Notes: generated from the letters alone by a model not told the origin. A stretch of 64,000 nt of DNA from Pelagicoccus sp. SDUM812002 (GCF_031127835.1 NZ_JARXHX010000006.1:1-64000), one strand, 5' to 3'. Positions 36,118-45,970 are shown, numbered from the stretch's first letter. Numbers and translations are program-made.

Positions 36118-36362
36118 CCAATGTTGCTTGGAGAAAATATCTTCTTCTAAAGAAATCCAGCAGCTTCCACCACCGCCGGTACGGGCCAGCTTAACACGAT
36201 TTGCCCGTACCTGTAAATCAGGCGTAAACGTGAAAAGAGCCTCCTCTAATCCCCTAGAGTGAGAATCCTAGCCCAAAACACCTCCAATAGGTGGTTTTCC
36301 CGAATTCCTGCTTAACCGAACCGCGCTTACGTCGAATGACCAAGGAAGCGAACAACTAAACC

Positions 36363-37082
36363 GTGGCTACTAAGCAACAGACTAAGAAAAAAGGATTCAT
36401 CTCACTCGCCTATCACCGAGCGTTTACCATGGGAGCGTTGCGTCCTCACGCGGAAACGATCTTTCCGCACCTCAATTCCCCTGGCGGAAAATTCGTGGAG
36501 GTAGGCGCCAGAGACGGCCTCAAAGGATCGCTCACCCCCTATCTCGAAAAAGTCCTCGGCTGGAACGGATTGCTCATCGAGCCTTGGCCACACCTCTTCC
36601 AACGCTGCCGGAAGAACCGAAAATCATCTGTTAGCCTTAACGTGGCCGCCTCCGAGCGCTTATTGCGGGATTCCTACATCGAGATCGCAGGCAAGCCGCC
36701 CATCGCGTCGGTGCGCAAAAAGCTCATCCAAGAGGCAGAAGCGCGGACGCAAGGTCGCCCCCTAGAAGCTCCTCGTCCCGGAAAAGCGAAGCCGAAGAAA
36801 GTCCACTACGTCAGCACCAACTCCATCGCGGGCATCCTCGATCGAGCGAACTTCGACAAGCAATTCGAGCTCATGATCTTCAACCTGACCGGCTACGAGG
36901 ATCGCGCCATGGACGGCATGGACTTCGAACGATACAAGCCCACCTTCCTGCTCGTTCGCACCTTTTCCGCGAACATTAATCTCCCCGGACTGCCGCACTA
37001 CTACCAAAAAATCTGCTCAAGCAAGCACAACGAACGCTCGATGCTGCACCTATTCCGCTACGCAGACTTCGGTGTGAACTAG
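36363..37082 (+). CDS. FkbM-family methyltransferase-like protein
   Basis: 239 residues with a GTG start. SAM-binding start KFVEVGARDGLKGSLT, then the family pattern WNGLLIEPWPHLFQRCRKNR. The basic mid-region (about 120-145, GRPLEAPRPGKAKPKK) is an unusual insertion. STNSIAGIL corresponds to the STLDxLL of FkbM enzymes, which O-methylate sugars or polyketides. The substrate is unknown. No glycosyltransferase cluster is adjacent. Confidence 0.85.
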   Translation: MATKQQTKKKGFISLAYHRAFTMGALRPHAETIFPHLNSPGGKFVEVGARDGLKGSLTPYLEKVLGWNGLLIEPWPHLFQRCRKNRKSSVSLNVAASERLLRDSYIEIAGKPPIASVRKKLIQEAEARTQGRPLEAPRPGKAKPKKVHYVSTNSIAGILDRANFDKQFELMIFNLTGYEDRAMDGMDFERYKPTFLLVRTFSANINLPGLPHYYQKICSSKHNERSMLHLFRYADFGVN

Positions 37083-37091
37083 ACTGGTGCA

Positions 37092-37108
37092 CGACTTCGC
37101 CGAAGTCG
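37092..37108. terminator. hairpin between convergent genes
   Basis: CGACTTC-GCC-GAAGTCG is a perfect 7-bp stem between the FkbM-like gene and the minus-strand yhcH-like gene. It may end transcription from either side, but lacks a clear T-run. Confidence 0.4.
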
Positions 37109-37138
37109 CATCAACGCGCAAGCGGCGCCCTTTCCGTC

Positions 37139-37615
37139 CTACAGAGTCAATCGCTCTAGCAGGACCTTAACCACGACCTTCTTCACCTCCGCCCCTTTCG
37201 TTTCCGTGAAAAGCCCCGGCATGTGAGCATCTTGCGGCAACAGCAGGGCAAAGGTTCCAGGGTGCATCGAGAGCTGGAGGCCTGCAGGGATCTCGTACTC
37301 GAAGAATTCAACATCGCGCTCGGGTAAATAATCGCCCTTCGAGCCCAAGGTATGGGTAGGATATACCGCGATCCGTTCCGATCCCACTAGGGCCATCTGC
37401 ACGTCCGCGTACTTGCGGTGAGCCTCCAATACGGCCTGCGGATCCGTATCCTCCTTCGTCTGGTAGCTCATCACACGAGCGAAGATCTCGTCCCAATCGA
37501 TTGGATACTCCTTTTCATCTGCGTCGACAGATAGGTTTTCCAAAAAATGGAAAACCTTTTCCCAAGCCTCTCCCAACGAGTACTGCTTCCAATTATTGAT
37601 GTGGTCTACGATCAT
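37139..37615 (-). CDS. YhcH/YjgK/YiaL-family sugar anomerase-like protein
   Basis: 158 residues with a cupin-like fold. LEAHRKYADVQMALVGSE, FFEYEIPAG and HMPGL carry the Glu/His residues of the DUF386 family, one member of which (NanQ) speeds anomerisation of sialic acid. Likely cytosolic sugar mutarotation or related chemistry. It is alone and not linked to sialic acid genes here, so substrate is open. Confidence 0.9.
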   Translation of the reverse strand: MIVDHINNWKQYSLGEAWEKVFHFLENLSVDADEKEYPIDWDEIFARVMSYQTKEDTDPQAVLEAHRKYADVQMALVGSERIAVYPTHTLGSKGDYLPERDVEFFEYEIPAGLQLSMHPGTFALLLPQDAHMPGLFTETKGAEVKKVVVKVLLERLTL

Positions 37616-37724
37616 AGGTACCCAAAGTCATCCAAATCACTCCACATTCCAACACCGAAATTCCTACGCGGGAGCACGTGGGCCACCGCCCCTCACCCTC
37701 GACCTGATACCTCAAACCGGAAAC

Positions 37725-39074
37725 CTAAGCGTCCTTATTCCGCTCCGCCTTCAGCTTCTCCCAGCGTGCCAAGCGCTTAGCGATTTCCGTCTCCTCTCCC
37801 ACGTTCTTGAGTTCGAGGAACCGGATCGGTTTTTCCATGAACTCCTGTCCCGAGATGTTCTCCGGAAAGCTATGGCTGTATTCATAGTCCTCCGCATTCC
37901 CCAATCGCTTCGAAGCCTTCCCCCCACTGTCCCGCAACCAAAGCGGCACCTCCTGCAAGGGCCCTTGCTGGATCGACGCCATCGCTTTTCCGAGAGCTGA
38001 GTAAGCTGAATTGCTCTTAGGAGCGGCTGCCATGTAGCTGACGCAGTGAGCCAAGTTGATCCGACACTCCGGCATCCCTACAAACTCACAAGCCTGTTGA
38101 GTCGCCACTGCCAATGGCAATGCTTGCGAATCGGCTAAGCCCACATCTTCCGAAGCAAAGATCACCAAGCGGCGAGCAATGAAACGAGGATCCTCGCCGC
38201 CGCTCAACATCTTGGCCAGCCAGTAGAGAGCCGCATCCGGACTTCCTCCACGCATGCTTTTTATGAAAGCAGAGATCGTATCGTAGTGTTCGTCTTCGTC
38301 CGCGTCGTAGCGGATCTGTCGCTCCGAAGCGAATACACTGATCGCTTCATCCGTGATCTCGCCACCCTCGTCCAGTCCCATCGCGATCACTTCCAATGCG
38401 TTCAAGGCGCGCCGCAAGTCCCCGTCGCTCAGTTTTGCCAAACCTTCCAATACTCTGGCCGAAGCAGAATGCTTCCGCTCTCCTAGACCGCGTTCCTCGT
38501 CCGTCAGGGCTCGAGACAAAGCCGCGGCGATTGTATCCACATTATGGGGATTCAAGCGAAACAAGTGACTGCGACTCAAAAGCGGCGCATTCACATAAAA
38601 GCCCGGATTATGAGTGGTAGCTCCGATCAATCGGATGTTGCCCGCCTCCACATCCGGCAAAAGCAAGTCTTGCTGCGACTTGTTAAAACGATGGATTTCG
38701 TCAATGAAGAGTACCGTATCCTTATCCTCCATACGACGAGCGATCGAGAGAATCTCGCGAAGTTCCGCTACATTGGACATCACCGCATTGATTCGTACGA
38801 ATCGACTCTTCGTCTCACCCGCGATCGCCTCCGCCATACTTGTCTTTCCACAACCTGGCGGACCGTAGAAAAGCAGACTCCCAAAGGTGTTCGATTCCAC
38901 CAGACGTGGCAAAAGCTTGCCCGGCGCCAAGATGTGCTCCTGACCGACGACCTCGTTCAGCGAGCGTGGACGCAGTCGAGCCGCCAACGGCTGGCGCTTC
39001 GACGACGCGGCGCCATCGCACTCACGAAGCGCGACCTCTTCTTCCGCTCCAAACAAACTCGCCTGATCATCCAT
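37725..39074 (-). CDS. rarA: replication-associated recombination protein A (RarA/MgsA)
   Basis: AAA+ ATPase acting at stalled replication forks with clamp and SSB. 449 residues. Walker A is FYGPPGCGKTSMAEAI, Walker B LFIDEIHRFNKSQQD, sensor 1 GATTHN. The C-terminal tetramerisation domain has RGGSPDAALYWLAKML and ISYMAAAPKSN-like (VSYMAAAPKSNSAY). The N-terminal MDDQASLFG resembles a clamp-binding-type opening, with PLAARLRPRSLNEVVGQEH following. Divergent from comM. Confidence 0.96.
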   Translation of the reverse strand: MDDQASLFGAEEEVALRECDGAASSKRQPLAARLRPRSLNEVVGQEHILAPGKLLPRLVESNTFGSLLFYGPPGCGKTSMAEAIAGETKSRFVRINAVMSNVAELREILSIARRMEDKDTVLFIDEIHRFNKSQQDLLLPDVEAGNIRLIGATTHNPGFYVNAPLLSRSHLFRLNPHNVDTIAAALSRALTDEERGLGERKHSASARVLEGLAKLSDGDLRRALNALEVIAMGLDEGGEITDEAISVFASERQIRYDADEDEHYDTISAFIKSMRGGSPDAALYWLAKMLSGGEDPRFIARRLVIFASEDVGLADSQALPLAVATQQACEFVGMPECRINLAHCVSYMAAAPKSNSAYSALGKAMASIQQGPLQEVPLWLRDSGGKASKRLGNAEDYEYSHSFPENISGQEFMEKPIRFLELKNVGEETEIAKRLARWEKLKAERNKDA

Positions 39075-39263
39075 TCCCAGAAATTGAGCGAGGCCTCCAC
39101 CTGCGTCAAAGCCAACATCACAGCTACATATATCTGGATGGGCGGTTTCCAGGACGTCCTCCCTGCAGGATCCACTTCGAAATTACACGCTTGCGTGGGC
39201 GAACCTAGACAAAGCAGAGTGACTATCCACTGTTACTCAAGCCCTTAACCCTCCCCCTCTCCC

Positions 39264-40796
39264 ATGCTAGCCATTGTTTCTAGCGCGGCCCTGCAAGGAA
39301 TCCAGGCCGTGCCCGTACTCGTGGAAGTCAACTCGGGCGAGAGCGGCGACCCGCGACTCGTCTTAGTCGGTCTCCCTGACGCCGCCGTCAAGGAATCGGA
39401 TGACCGAGTCTTCTCCGCCCTCGCCAATTCCGGTTTTCGCAAACCGCAAACCCGCACCACCATCAACCTCGCGCCTGGCGACTTGCGAAAGGAAGGTCCC
39501 ATGTACGATCTCCCCATCGCCCTCGGCATCCTGGCGGCCACCAACCAGCTCTCAGGCGAGGCCCGTCTGAAAGATTTCCTGATCGGCGGCGAACTCTCAC
39601 TCTCCGGCGCGACACGCCCTATCCGAGGGGGGCTCGCATTCGCCTTGGAAGCCCGCGACTCCCAGAAACGCGGTGTCATCCTCCCTCTTTCATCAGCCCG
39701 CGAGGCGGCCCTAGTGGAAGGTATCGAAGTCTACGGAGTGGAGTCCCTCGCCCAAGCCCGCCGGTTCATCGAGGGAACTCTTGAACTACCCAATCTTTCC
39801 GGCAAAACCGTTTTCGACCCGAATCCGCAAGACAGCGGGCTGGACTTCGCCGAAGTCAAAGGACAGGCAGTCGTCAAAAGGGCGATCGAGATCGCGGTGA
39901 GCGGAGCCCATAATATCCTTTTGCTCGGACCACCGGGCTCCGGAAAGTCCATGATCGCTAAGCGCGTCCCCAGCGTCATGCCGGATCCTAGCCTCGACGA
40001 ATTTCTGGAGATCCTGCAGATCGAGTCTGCAGCCGGAATAACCCGCTCAAAACAGATAGCCAAGCACCGCCCTTTCCGCTCCCCCCATCACACGATCTCC
40101 GACGTCGGACTCATCGGCGGCGGCAGCGTACCGGGACCCGGCGAGATCTCTCTAGCTCACAACGGCGTACTTTTCATGGACGAGTTTCCGGAGTTTAAAC
40201 GCTCCGCGCTCGAAGTTATGAGACAACCGCTAGAAGACGCGGAAGTCACCATCTCTCGCTCTGCGGGTAAAGTCACCCTACCTTGCAACTTCATGCTGGT
40301 GGCGGCGATGAACCCCTGTCCGTGCGGGTATCTCGGCTCCCAACAAAAGGAGTGTATCTGCTCTCCGCATCAGGTTCAGAAATACCGCCAACGAATCAGC
40401 GGTCCACTACTCGACCGCATCGACTTGCATGTAGAGGCCCCGGCCCTTTCGATCGGACAGCTACGCGAAGCCAAACCGGGAGAGAGTTCAGAAGCTATTC
40501 GAAAACGCGTCGAGGCAGCTCGGCGTCTGCAGCGTAACCGTTTTTCAAATACAGGCATACGCTCCAATGCGGATATGGGCCACAAGGCGATCCAACGTCA
40601 CTGCGCCATCTCTTCTGAGCTAGGCGACATCTTGCAGCAGGCAATGGAGCGTCTTTCCCTGTCGGCCCGCGCCTACGACCGTATCCTCAAAGTGAGCCGC
40701 ACCATAGCTGACCTAGCCGAATCTACAGAGATCGAAGTGCCTCACCTTATGGAGGCTATCCAATTCCGCTCCCTCGACCGAATGGGCAGCAGCTGA
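39264..40796 (+). CDS. comM: YifB/ComM-family Mg-chelatase-like AAA+ ATPase
   Basis: 510 residues. An N-terminal Lon-protease-like S5 fold ([21 protein letters not shown]) comes before the AAA+ core with Walker [17 protein letters not shown] and Walker [14 protein letters not shown] zinc-type Cys cluster is present ([13 protein letters not shown]). The C-terminal Mg-chelatase domain ends [11 protein letters not shown]. ComM helicases drive branch migration during natural transformation. Divergently placed from rarA, another recombination factor. Confidence 0.95.
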   Translation: MLAIVSSAALQGIQAVPVLVEVNSGESGDPRLVLVGLPDAAVKESDDRVFSALANSGFRKPQTRTTINLAPGDLRKEGPMYDLPIALGILAATNQLSGEARLKDFLIGGELSLSGATRPIRGGLAFALEARDSQKRGVILPLSSAREAALVEGIEVYGVESLAQARRFIEGTLELPNLSGKTVFDPNPQDSGLDFAEVKGQAVVKRAIEIAVSGAHNILLLGPPGSGKSMIAKRVPSVMPDPSLDEFLEILQIESAAGITRSKQIAKHRPFRSPHHTISDVGLIGGGSVPGPGEISLAHNGVLFMDEFPEFKRSALEVMRQPLEDAEVTISRSAGKVTLPCNFMLVAAMNPCPCGYLGSQQKECICSPHQVQKYRQRISGPLLDRIDLHVEAPALSIGQLREAKPGESSEAIRKRVEAARRLQRNRFSNTGIRSNADMGHKAIQRHCAISSELGDILQQAMERLSLSARAYDRILKVSRTIADLAESTEIEVPHLMEAIQFRSLDRMGSS

Positions 40797-40807
40797 GTGA
40801 TCTGGAG

Positions 40808-41326
40808 CTAGGTTCCGCTTCTCGACCATCGACGGAAGCCGTAACCAGTTCCTGAGCTCCGGCGGTGTGGCGGGTTGGAAGACTCGAACCCGCGCTTCAC
40901 CGAATCGCGACCCAAACCGATAAGAACCAGAGCTCCAACCGTCGTTCCCACCGGGAAGTACAGCAGGTTAACGATAGAGACCCATTTTACAGGTTCAGGG
41001 GAGCGTCTGCGCCGCACTTGTTGGCCAGCCCAAATCGTAGCGATTCCTAGAATGCCTCCGAGCAGCAACTGTAAAACCATAGCCCCTTCTACTACGTTAC
41101 GGACTTGAACCGAAACGCCCTCCTCGAAACTACCTTCAAAGATAGGCTGCCCGAATCCCGGCATCGGTTCGGAGGTCGCCATGACCAAGGCCGCAAGAAG
41201 GCAAATCAACAGATAAAAACCTCCGGATACAACTAAGGCAGTACCCATCGCGGAAAACCACCCAGGAGCGCTTCGTCTACCGCTTTTTGGATTTTCCGTG
41301 CCCGAATGTACGTTTGCATGATCCAT
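40808..41326 (-). CDS. hypothetical three-helix membrane protein
   Basis: 172 residues. Hydrophobic segments lie at about 26-50 (MGTALVVSGGFYLLICLLAA), 82-102 (GAMVLQLLLGGILGIATIW) and 115-138 (VSIVNLLYFPVGTTVGALVL). The N- and C-termini are polar and basic. No recognised domain. Its stop is 12 nt from the comM stop (convergent). The C-terminal 35 residues are rich in Arg and Ser and may be unconserved. Confidence 0.65.
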   Translation of the reverse strand: MDHANVHSGTENPKSGRRSAPGWFSAMGTALVVSGGFYLLICLLAALVMATSEPMPGFGQPIFEGSFEEGVSVQVRNVVEGAMVLQLLLGGILGIATIWAGQQVRRRRSPEPVKWVSIVNLLYFPVGTTVGALVLIGLGRDSVKRGFESSNPPHRRSSGTGYGFRRWSRSGT

Positions 41327-41609
41327 ACTGCCGGGGCTGCTTAAGATGCGCCAACACCCTGAGCTACAAATGGAGAAACCTAGTATGCAGCAAGGAACTT
41401 TTTGACTTTCTACGACTTAGAAAACACTCATCTTGACCTCTGTTTCGCGGCGGTTTGACCGTTGAGACGAACTCATTTCAGTCGTTGCGTTTTGCCGCTA
41501 CCCGATTCTCAAAATGAAGAGGTGGAGCAAGAAAAGGAAACTCGGCTCTACCCGCGAGCTGAACCTCCTCTCACATTCTTGCAAGACGGACCAAAACCCT
41601 GCGCCCCTA
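41327..41609. other. intergenic region between divergent genes
   Basis: Holds the promoters of the membrane-protein gene (minus) and the DUF2164 gene (plus). I see no repeat or RNA gene in it. Confidence 0.4.
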
Positions 41610-41843
41610 ATGCCCATAGAAATAAGCAAAGATCAAATGGCCTGCACCATACCGGCCGTACAGCAATTCATTCAAGAGGAGTTCGAGATTGAAATAGGTG
41701 AGCTAAAAGCCCGCTTCCTTATCGAATTTTTTGCCAAGGAAATTGGACCGCTTGCCTTCAACCAGGGTGTGGATGAGGCTGAGGCCTACTTTCGCGCTAA
41801 AATCGAAGATCTGAAAGGCGCTTGCTTCGAGCCCAAAGAATGA
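41610..41843 (+). CDS. DUF2164 family protein
   Basis: 77 residues from the ATG at 41610 (MPIEISKDQ); a longer frame begins at 41514 but its first 32 residues do not match the family. The pattern QFIQEEFEIEIGELKARFLI followed by GPLAFNQGV and an AEAYFR helix is characteristic of DUF2164, small proteins of unknown function. Confidence 0.85.
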   Translation: MPIEISKDQMACTIPAVQQFIQEEFEIEIGELKARFLIEFFAKEIGPLAFNQGVDEAEAYFRAKIEDLKGACFEPKE

Positions 41844-41856
41844 AGCGGCCCGAAGG

Positions 41857-42096
41857 CTAATTCGCCTCCGGTCCGCGCAAGTAGAATGGAACCAGCTCGT
41901 TGAGGTGCCCTTGCACGATCTTGGCGATATGGCCGGGCGCCAGCTCCCGTTTGTGCAGCTCGAAAAGAGCTACCAACAAAGCGAGTTCTATATCGGTTTT
42001 CTTTGCCGAGGTCGACTGCATGTCCTTCAAGATCTGCAGCGCCTTCGTTTCCGCCCGTTTGTAGTCTTCGAAATTCTTTTCGCTTGGTGTCGCCAT
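41857..42096 (-). CDS. small hypothetical helical protein
   Basis: 79 residues from the ATG at 42096 (MATPSEKNF); an upstream ATG at 42114 adds six codons. Predominantly helical, with DIELALLVALFELHKRE then PGHIAKIVQGHLNELVPFYL. No domain recognised. Convergent with the DUF2164 gene, 13 nt apart. Confidence 0.55.
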   Translation of the reverse strand: MATPSEKNFEDYKRAETKALQILKDMQSTSAKKTDIELALLVALFELHKRELAPGHIAKIVQGHLNELVPFYLRGPEAN

Positions 42097-42208
42097 AGCA
42101 CTGCAAACAGTCAACCACCGTGCCCAAGGTCAAACCACAAAAGGAAAGAAACCAAAGAGGAATTCGCCTCCTGTTACAGTAGCTATCTCAAGGGCCTACT
42201 CGGTCACC

Positions 42209-43204
42209 TTAATACAAAAATTCCAACGCCGCGTCGAAGGAAGGCTGGGCCACGTCGTTGTGCTCTACAGGGTAAGACCTACGGACGACCGTAAGTCCTT
42301 CGTATCCACGGGACTCGATACGGTTTTGAAAATTGGTTACCCAGCGATCGTTATTTTGAAAACCTGTGGCGCTGGTGAGATAGAGCGTCGCGTTTTTCCT
42401 CTTGCTCGCCGCGTAACGCTCGTTTTCGAGAGAATAAAGCGTCGCAGCGCTTGACCAGAAACTTCCATCAAAGGAGAGGTAGTTTTTGAAGAGAGGGTTT
42501 TCGACATCGTCCAATAGGAAGACTAACCCCACCAGCAGGCCTCCATACGAAGTACCGCAAAAGGTTCGCTCACTTGTATTCACTCTATAAATACTCTCTA
42601 CCGATGGCAACAGCTCCTCCTCGATAAACCTGATGTAGTTGTAAGCTCCAGGAAGCCGGAAATCTATCGCTCGCCTGTCGCCAGGCCCTTGCTCGATAGT
42701 TACAAGAATTAGCTGCTTTTTCCTTTCAGTTACAGCCGATGAAAATCCTCCCGTCACCCATTGCCCATCCGTAGCGTAAATGATAGGAAAGCGTTTCTGT
42801 GAATTTTCGTAGCCATCGGGTAGGACGACATGCACCGGATAGTCGATCGAAGTAATTTGGGACGGGATTGAGTCCAGCATCGATGCCCGGATCTTAAAGA
42901 ATGTAGCGATCCCGCCCCTCTCCCATTCTACAGAATCAGAGGAGGTAGATTCGAAGGAATCACCAGATACCTCCGTCCAATTCACGAGATCGTTCGACCT
43001 CAGTAACGTGTAGCTCACTCCCGGGTTCGTATCGACTGAAAACACGCACTCCAGAGACGAGCCGGGCGCCTCCGAAAACCCCACTTGAGTCGAGAGAGAA
43101 TCGTCCTCGGCGAGTAGATGATTGGCTAAACTCGCAACTAGGAAGGTAACAAAAGAAAGTCGGATGAAAAACAGGTAGGGCATAAGGCTAAACGATCTAC
43201 CCAA
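42209..43204 (-). CDS. secreted esterase of the alpha/beta-hydrolase (Fes/EsteraseD-like) type
   Basis: 331 residues. Signal peptide (hydrophobic core FIRLSFVTFLVASLANHLLA). Residues about 45-105 form a small all-beta module (SVDTNPGVSYTLLRSNDLVNWTE), a type seen in verrucomicrobial exported proteins. The hydrolase domain follows: DYPVHVVLPDGY, nucleophile serine in FCGTSYGGLL, and a C-terminal histidine in VEHNDVAQPSF. Predicted to cleave esters (for example siderophore, feruloyl or acyl esters) in the periplasm. A second ATG at 43183 is possible. Confidence 0.8.
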   Translation of the reverse strand: MGRSFSLMPYLFFIRLSFVTFLVASLANHLLAEDDSLSTQVGFSEAPGSSLECVFSVDTNPGVSYTLLRSNDLVNWTEVSGDSFESTSSDSVEWERGGIATFFKIRASMLDSIPSQITSIDYPVHVVLPDGYENSQKRFPIIYATDGQWVTGGFSSAVTERKKQLILVTIEQGPGDRRAIDFRLPGAYNYIRFIEEELLPSVESIYRVNTSERTFCGTSYGGLLVGLVFLLDDVENPLFKNYLSFDGSFWSSAATLYSLENERYAASKRKNATLYLTSATGFQNNDRWVTNFQNRIESRGYEGLTVVRRSYPVEHNDVAQPSFDAALEFLY

Positions 43205-43287
43205 ACTACGGCGGGAACCCTTCAGGTTCGGAGCGAATTAGGCTGATGCCTCAATCAAGCCTTGGATATTTTCGTAGAGGCAAGGAC

Positions 43288-43746
43288 ATGAGCGAAACCA
43301 ACGACACCATCACCATTCCTGCAAAGGACCTAACTAAAGAATTCCCACGTAGCCCGCGCGAGACCATTGGCGGTTACGTAGTCGCAGCTAGAGCACTCGA
43401 CAAGTGCCGAGCTGTGGTCGCCGGAACGAACGGCGAGTACCACTTCAATTGCCCTCTTGATAATACTTTCTTCGAATTCACTGGGATCAGTGGCGACGAT
43501 TTCAAGGATTTCGTGGCGACCGGAGCGGACGACGACGCAGTAGAAGCTTGGATCAACGAAAACTCCAAGGTTAAAGAAAAACGCGACGTTATCGCCTGGA
43601 ACAACAAGATGCGTTACATGCGACCTGTCGACATGGCGATCGAGCTTCAGGAATTCCTTGAAGGCTACATACCTGAATTTCTCCCCAGCGATAAAATCGT
43701 ACGCGTTTGGTTCGATATCTACGATATCGAAGAGGAGCGTATCTAA
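43288..43746 (+). CDS. DUF5069 family protein
   Basis: 152 residues from the ATG at 43288, preceded by GAGG; the longer frame from 43246 adds 14 unconserved residues. The pattern FPRSPRETIGGYVVAARALD then KCRA, and FNCPLDNTFFEFTGI with FKDFVATGADDD, identifies DUF5069, common in Planctomycetes and Verrucomicrobia. Function unknown. Confidence 0.88.
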   Translation: MSETNDTITIPAKDLTKEFPRSPRETIGGYVVAARALDKCRAVVAGTNGEYHFNCPLDNTFFEFTGISGDDFKDFVATGADDDAVEAWINENSKVKEKRDVIAWNNKMRYMRPVDMAIELQEFLEGYIPEFLPSDKIVRVWFDIYDIEEERI

Positions 43747-43834
43747 TCTAGCGAATGGGTAATGTCTGCGGCACCCTGCGGACAAAACACCTTAAAAGCC
43801 TTCGAAACTGGGCGGCGAGGACGATGACGGAGTT

Positions 43835-43999
43835 ATGCAAAAACTCTGCATCTTCGTCGCGATGACCCTGTTCAGCTACATTGGCTGGTACTTAGGCAGC
43901 CTTGTGGGAGGTTTCATGACAGCCTTCTTCGTTAGCGGAGCCTTCTCGCTCGTAGGGGTCTGGGCGGGATGGAAGATCCATCACAGCTACCTCGCCTGA
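43835..43999 (+). CDS. small two-helix membrane protein
   Basis: 54 residues, ATG at 43835 with GGAG seven nt upstream. MQKLCIFVAMTLFSYIGWYL and GGFMTAFFVSGAFSLVGVW are membrane helices joined by a Gly-rich turn, ending WKIHHSYLA. Similar small proteins occur in many Bacteria without assigned role. Confidence 0.7.
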   Translation: MQKLCIFVAMTLFSYIGWYLGSLVGGFMTAFFVSGAFSLVGVWAGWKIHHSYLA

Positions 44000-44085
44000 C
44001 TCAGAGTTTGTAAGGCTACATAGTAAGAGCGCTGGGAATGCTAGCCTCGCTTGAAACCTGCCATAGCTGCGGCATCTTGTTTCTT

Positions 44086-44952
44086 ATGCCCAAGAAACGC
44101 ATTATCGTCACCGGAGGATCAGGCAAAGCCGGTCACTGGATCGTCAAACACCTCGTCGCGGAAGGCTACGATGTAATCAACGTCGACACTAGGCCGCCTG
44201 CCGAGCCGCTCTGCCATACCATAAATGCCGACCTCACCGACCTCGGTCAGGTAGTAAACGCCTTTTCACCCTACAATACCGGATCGCGCGATCCCTACGT
44301 GGGCGTCATCCACATGGCGGCGATTCCACGGGCTCACGAGTTTCCCAACGAAGAAGTATTTAGAGTCAACACCCTCTCGACCTACAACGTCCTAGAGGCC
44401 TGCGCTTTGCTCGGTATCCATAAAGTGGTGATCGCGTCTTCCGAGTCGTCGTACGGCATTTGCTTCGCGACCGACTTCTTCGAGCCGCAATATTTGCCCG
44501 TCGACGAGGCTCACCCACAACTGCCGGAGGACTCATACGGTCTCTCCAAAATTGTCAACGAAGCCTGCGCCTCCACCTTCCACCGCCGCACCGGCATGCA
44601 AGTCATTTCCCTACGCCTCGGAAACGTGCTTTGCCCAGAAGACCACGCCCCTACGATTGCTCGCTTCGATCATCCAGAAGACCGCTTGCGGATCCTCTGG
44701 TCCTATATCGACTCTCGTGACATTGCCATAGCCTGCCAGCTCGCAATCGAAAAAGACGGCCTCGGCTGCGAAGAGATCATACTCGCTGCGGACGACGTCT
44801 CCTCCAACCTCGATGCGATGGAGCTCGCAAAGCGATATCTTCCCGGGGTCACCGAATTCAAGAAGGAGCTTCCCGGACGGACCAGCCTTATGAACAGTTC
44901 ACGAGCGAAGGAACTACTCGGATGGAAGCAAAAGTACTTCCTCGAGTTCTAG
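44086..44952 (+). CDS. NAD(P)-dependent sugar-nucleotide epimerase/dehydratase (SDR-extended family)
   Basis: 288 residues from the ATG at 44086 (MPKKRIIVTGG). Glycine motif VTGGSGKAGHW, catalytic Ser-Tyr-Lys set with S in IASSESSYGI and YGLSK, then LRLGNVLCPEDH. Extended SDRs of this type include UDP-glucose 4-epimerase-like and uronate dehydrogenase-like enzymes. Substrate open. A hairpin follows the stop. Confidence 0.9.
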   Translation: MPKKRIIVTGGSGKAGHWIVKHLVAEGYDVINVDTRPPAEPLCHTINADLTDLGQVVNAFSPYNTGSRDPYVGVIHMAAIPRAHEFPNEEVFRVNTLSTYNVLEACALLGIHKVVIASSESSYGICFATDFFEPQYLPVDEAHPQLPEDSYGLSKIVNEACASTFHRRTGMQVISLRLGNVLCPEDHAPTIARFDHPEDRLRILWSYIDSRDIAIACQLAIEKDGLGCEEIILAADDVSSNLDAMELAKRYLPGVTEFKKELPGRTSLMNSSRAKELLGWKQKYFLEF

Positions 44953-44975
44953 GGACCGCTTCCAAATTTTGAATA

Positions 44976-45002
44976 CACAAAAGCCGCGGCATTTCGCCGC
45001 GG
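44976..45002 (-). terminator. hairpin terminator between convergent genes
   Basis: CCGCGGC (44984-44990) pairs with GCCGCGG (44996-45002) around ATTTC. On the minus strand it is followed by CTTTTGTG, so it most likely ends the VPDAG-protein transcript. It may also serve the epimerase gene. Confidence 0.6.
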
Positions 45003-45033
45003 ATTCGTCATTGCTGAAATCAATACATGTCAG

Positions 45034-45600
45034 CTAAGCGTCTGTGCCTTTCGACATTTGACGCCGTAAAATCAATAAGGTGGCCACTCCCAAGCCTAGC
45101 ATACCCAATGTGGCTCCAGCATCAGGTACTTTTAAATAGCCCACCTCTGCATCTATCTTGGCTTCCTTTAAATAAAAGTCTCCGTATTGGGCTTCGACTG
45201 AATAATCGATGACTCCGTCCTGAAGCTTCGAAATAACGTCGGAGCTCAAGCTCGTGGTAAACCACTCGTAACCGTATTGGTGAGAGCCATCTACATCCTG
45301 CCAATTCCATAAATCCTCACCCCCGACCACGATCTTCGAGTAATCCCAAGAGTCATTTTCGTCGTCTGCAAAAGCGAACGAGACCGTCGCGCTCAAAATC
45401 TCCATCGTCGTCGGGTCAAAACCGGAGCTCAGCAAGTTGAAGGTCTTGCTCCAAGTACTGAAACTCCATGATGCCAAATATTGGTAGTGGGGTTCCCCTT
45501 CATTGCCATCCACATCTACATCGGTGTACGTGATCGCGTTCGCCGAGGCGTAAACGGAAATTCCAAAGAAGAATGCGGTAAACTTTCTTATATTTTTCAT
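45034..45600 (-). CDS. VPDAG-type (VPDSG-CTERM-like) sorted exported protein
   Basis: 188 residues. Signal peptide (KFTAFFFGISVYASANA), an acidic beta-rich middle rich in Asp and aromatic residues, then VPDAGATLGMLGLGVATLLI with the basic tail RRQMSK. This layout is the verrucomicrobial version of the PEP-CTERM signal, cleaved by exosortase and linked to extracellular matrix or envelope. No exosortase gene lies in the window. The middle domain is unrecognised. Confidence 0.88.
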   Translation of the reverse strand: MKNIRKFTAFFFGISVYASANAITYTDVDVDGNEGEPHYQYLASWSFSTWSKTFNLLSSGFDPTTMEILSATVSFAFADDENDSWDYSKIVVGGEDLWNWQDVDGSHQYGYEWFTTSLSSDVISKLQDGVIDYSVEAQYGDFYLKEAKIDAEVGYLKVPDAGATLGMLGLGVATLLILRRQMSKGTDA

Positions 45601-45907
45601 TCGAGTGGAGGATCTTTGGGCTGCAAAAGCTACTTGCCCTGGTACAAGTTATAGCTACGCCAGATTTAACTCCGCCTTGAGCCTTCGCCGGCCCCCAGAC
45701 TCAAGACAAGTACTAATCCTCATCCCCACTGAGCTTCGCACTCTAGGCGCTTCCTAGCGCTTCGGTCCGAACTCACCTCAGTTTCATGCCGCGTATCCTC
45801 AATATCCTTTCCAACCTCTTTCCCCTTAGGGTGGCAGTCGCTTGCGCCTATGCCCTCATCGATCCTAGTTGGTTCACTTGGTCATCCACGAGCTTCAGTT
45901 CGCTAAA
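45601..45907. other. intergenic region
   Basis: Between the VPDAG-protein start and the hflC terminator. A plus-strand frame at 45786-45974 exists but overlaps the terminator and shows no family signature. No repeat seen. Confidence 0.4.
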
Positions 45908-45935
45908 CAAAAAGAGCCCGCATCGCTGCGGGCTC
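45908..45935 (-). terminator. rho-independent terminator of hflKC
   Basis: Perfect 9-bp stem GAGCCCGCA (45914-45922) / TGCGGGCTC (45927-45935) with 4-nt loop; TTTTTGTTT follows on the minus strand. It lies 36 nt after the hflC stop. Confidence 0.88.
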
Positions 45936-45970
45936 CAAAAAACTTTCCGTATTTGTATCCTAGCTACAAC

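Noticed and set aside
40864-40900. GGGTTGGAAGACTCGAACCC resembles the 3' end of a tRNA gene on the minus strand
   Set aside because: The T-stem does not pair, and no D-arm, anticodon arm or acceptor partner follows. It lies inside a membrane-protein reading frame.
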